Shown: piece by piece, positions 22,633 to 24,026 of the stretch
How the letters are laid out: every line of letters starts with the position of its first letter
Numbering within the stretch: position 1 is the stretch's first letter
IMG/VR virus record: IMGVR_UViG_3300029787_004217
Location: 1-24,026 of that record
Strand: one strand, 5' to 3'
DNA from: a virus
DNA: 24,026 bases
Translations under genes and position numbers: made by a program
Notes under the pieces: generated by a model
What the model was told of the DNA's origin: nothing
Databases searched by the model: none
What the model saw: only the letters and a program-made list of their open reading frames with translations

Positions 22633-23491
22633 AATTGAAAAAGGGAAAAAATATTTAATAACCGGTGGAGCAGGTTTTTTGGGTGGAGAGTTGATTGAAA
22701 GAATTCTTCAACAAGGAGGAGATGTTATCACGGTTTCAAGAAATGAGGGTAAACTAATAGAATTAAAATCTAAATACAAAGATAGTAACTTAGAAATACA
22801 TACAGGCGATATTTGTGATGATTTCACACTACCAAGATTGATGAGAGGAATAACAGGTGTATTCCATTTAGCAGCATTCAAACACGTTGGATTAGCAGAA
22901 ACACAAGGTAGAGAGTGTATCAAGTCTAATGTGATTGGTAGTATGAATGTATTGGAAGAAGCAGTCAAAAATGATGTAGAGTTTGTTATTGGTATCTCAA
23001 CAGATAAAGCAGCTCAAGTTACAGGAACATACGGAGCAACAAAATATCTAATGGAAAGAATGTTCACACAATTTGAACAAGATTATCCACAAACTAAATT
23101 CAGAATAGTTAGATACGGAAATGTGTTGTATTCAACCGGTTCAGTATTGTGTATTTGGAAAGACAAACTACAAAAAGGTGAAGAAATAATCGTAACAGAC
23201 CCAAATGCCACAAGATATTTTTGGACATTAAATCAGGCGGTTGATTTGATATTTGATTGTATGGAAAATGCCACCAATAGTGAATTCCATTTCCCAAGTA
23301 TGAAATCTATGAGTATGGGTGATTTACTTGACGCAATGGCAGAAAAGTATTTACCAGAGGGTCAAGAACTAAAAGTAAAAACAATTGGACTACAAAAAGG
23401 TGAGAATCTACACGAGAAGATTTCAGAAGACGGATTGTATTCCAATGAAGCAGAACAATTTACTATTGAGGAAATCAAGGAGTTAATCTAA
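22625..23491 (+). CDS. UDP-GlcNAc 4,6-dehydratase-like SDR (PseB/FnlA/CapD-type)
   Basis: 288 residues. Markers are TGGAGFLGG (residues 13-21), HLAAFKHVGLAE, ISTDKAAQ with D127 and K128 replacing the usual Ser/Thr catalytic site, Y136-GAT-K140, and VRYGNVLYSTGSVLCIW followed by ITD-like IVTDPNATRYFWTL. The STDKAA and RYGNV.GS boxes are diagnostic of the inverting UDP-GlcNAc 4,6-dehydratase group, which begins pathways to pseudaminic, legionaminic or bacillosamine-type sugars. Length is slightly short of PseB (about 330). It probably supplies a 4-keto-6-deoxy sugar for the cassette. The stop overlaps the next ATG by one base. Confidence 0.85.
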   Translation: MIKIEKGKKYLITGGAGFLGGELIERILQQGGDVITVSRNEGKLIELKSKYKDSNLEIHTGDICDDFTLPRLMRGITGVFHLAAFKHVGLAETQGRECIKSNVIGSMNVLEEAVKNDVEFVIGISTDKAAQVTGTYGATKYLMERMFTQFEQDYPQTKFRIVRYGNVLYSTGSVLCIWKDKLQKGEEIIVTDPNATRYFWTLNQAVDLIFDCMENATNSEFHFPSMKSMSMGDLLDAMAEKYLPEGQELKVKTIGLQKGENLHEKISEDGLYSNEAEQFTIEEIKELI

Positions 23492-24026
23492 TGGATTTAG
23501 AAGAAGTAATGGGACTACAAGAACTTGAAAAGAGAAAAGACAAGTTCAAAATAATGATTACTTATGTTGGTGGTATCGCCGGACAATCAGTAATCAAAAT
23601 GATTAAAAAGTCTAAATACAAAGATAGAATAGAAATCATTGGAACTGATTGTGATAAGTATTCCGCAGGGTTTGAGTGGGTAGATAAACCATATTTAGTT
23701 AGTAAAGTGCCTGAGTGTTTAAGTCAGTATGACCAAATAATCAAAAAAGAAAAACCAGACTTAATTCTACCAACAGGTGAAGAGGACTTAACTCACTTAT
23801 CAAAATATGAAAATGCATATATGTGTGATGAAAAACTAATTGAATTGTGTCAAGACAAATATGATTTCTACAAACACTATAAAACTTTCTTTGGTTTTCA
23901 AATGCCACAAACAGAATTAAGTTGGGAGGATTTAGAACTTCCAATGATTCAAAAGCCAATCACAGGCCGAGGTAGTCGTGGATTTGAATTACTTGAAAAT
24001 GCAGGACACATAGCCGCAGTTGAAAA
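23491..24026 (+). CDS. ATP-grasp ligase, N-terminal part (cut by right edge)
   Basis: The frame is open for 178 codons from ATG 23491 to the window end, with no stop. The N-terminal 45 residues carry KIMITYVGGIAGQSVIKMI and IEIIGTDCDKYSAG, the pre-ATP-grasp Rossmann start seen in CarB-like carboxylate-amine ligases. KPDLILPTGEEDL and CDEKLIELCQDKYDFYKHY follow. Near the edge KPITGRGSRGFELLE is the ATP-grasp nucleotide-binding loop. These enzymes ligate a carboxylate to an amine with ATP. In sugar loci they are often found with SDR and dehydratase genes. It is the first part only; the catalytic C-terminal part is missing here. Confidence 0.75.
   Translation, partial: MDLEEVMGLQELEKRKDKFKIMITYVGGIAGQSVIKMIKKSKYKDRIEIIGTDCDKYSAGFEWVDKPYLVSKVPECLSQYDQIIKKEKPDLILPTGEEDLTHLSKYENAYMCDEKLIELCQDKYDFYKHYKTFFGFQMPQTELSWEDLELPMIQKPITGRGSRGFELLENAGHIAAVE

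Noticed and set aside
1-24026. tRNA genes, CRISPR arrays, insertion sequences, integrase or attachment sites
   Set aside because: None were recognised; gaps between genes are 60 bases or shorter and are accounted for by the promoter-like elements.

Overview
The window reads as part of the genome of a T4-superfamily marine myovirus, of the type that infects oligotrophic ocean bacteria such as SAR11 or cyanobacteria. The evidence is a block of recognisable T4-type replication genes (DNA polymerase gp43 C-terminus, sliding clamp gp45, clamp loader gp44 and gp62), low GC by eye, every supported gene on the + strand, and almost gapless packing with many ATGA or short overlaps. No rRNA, tRNA, CRISPR array or insertion sequence was seen. 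The host assignment is inference.

Layout. (1) 1-3174, replication: the end of gp43, a Mom-like DNA-modification acyltransferase candidate, gp45, gp44 and a small zinc-ribbon protein. (2) About 3152-11373, an accessory block between gp44 and gp62, which are adjacent in T4: SGNH hydrolase, GAMT-like methyltransferase, GNAT acetyltransferase, a 601-residue protein with two C-terminal Hint modules, four consecutive 2-oxoglutarate/Fe(II) oxygenases in an A-B-A-B order, and a B12-type radical SAM protein. (3) 11431-14161, replication and nucleic-acid genes: gp62, an Nmad1-like protein, a RecB/Cas4-like Fe-S nuclease, an unknown protein, a SLOG-fold protein and a ribbon-helix-helix protein. (4) 14181-24026, mainly a sugar pathway: two GT-B glycosyltransferases, two unassigned small proteins, a GT2 enzyme, a UDP-sugar epimerase, two paralogous GT-A enzymes, a Gfo/Idh/MocA-FAD oxidoreductase fusion, a UDP-GlcNAc 4,6-dehydratase-like SDR, and an ATP-grasp ligase cut by the right edge.

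Only four gaps longer than about 30 bases separate the coding runs, and all four carry a related AT-rich element ending in GATA(T/C)TTAT shortly before the next start codon. The copies before gp45 and gp62 match at 24 of 27 positions, which suggests co-regulation of the clamp and clamp-loader genes now about 10 kb apart.

How the genes may work together (inference). The polymerase and the Mom-like protein end in near-identical peptides (SMNRFF and SMEKYF), so both may dock on the gp45 clamp and base modification may be coupled to replication. The accessory block combines a possible self-processing Hint protein with hydroxylases, a radical SAM enzyme, a methyltransferase and an acetyltransferase, which is compatible with modification of a virion protein, nucleotide or glycan. 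The right-hand block could make and transfer an amino- or deoxy-sugar onto virion proteins, phage DNA or the host surface.
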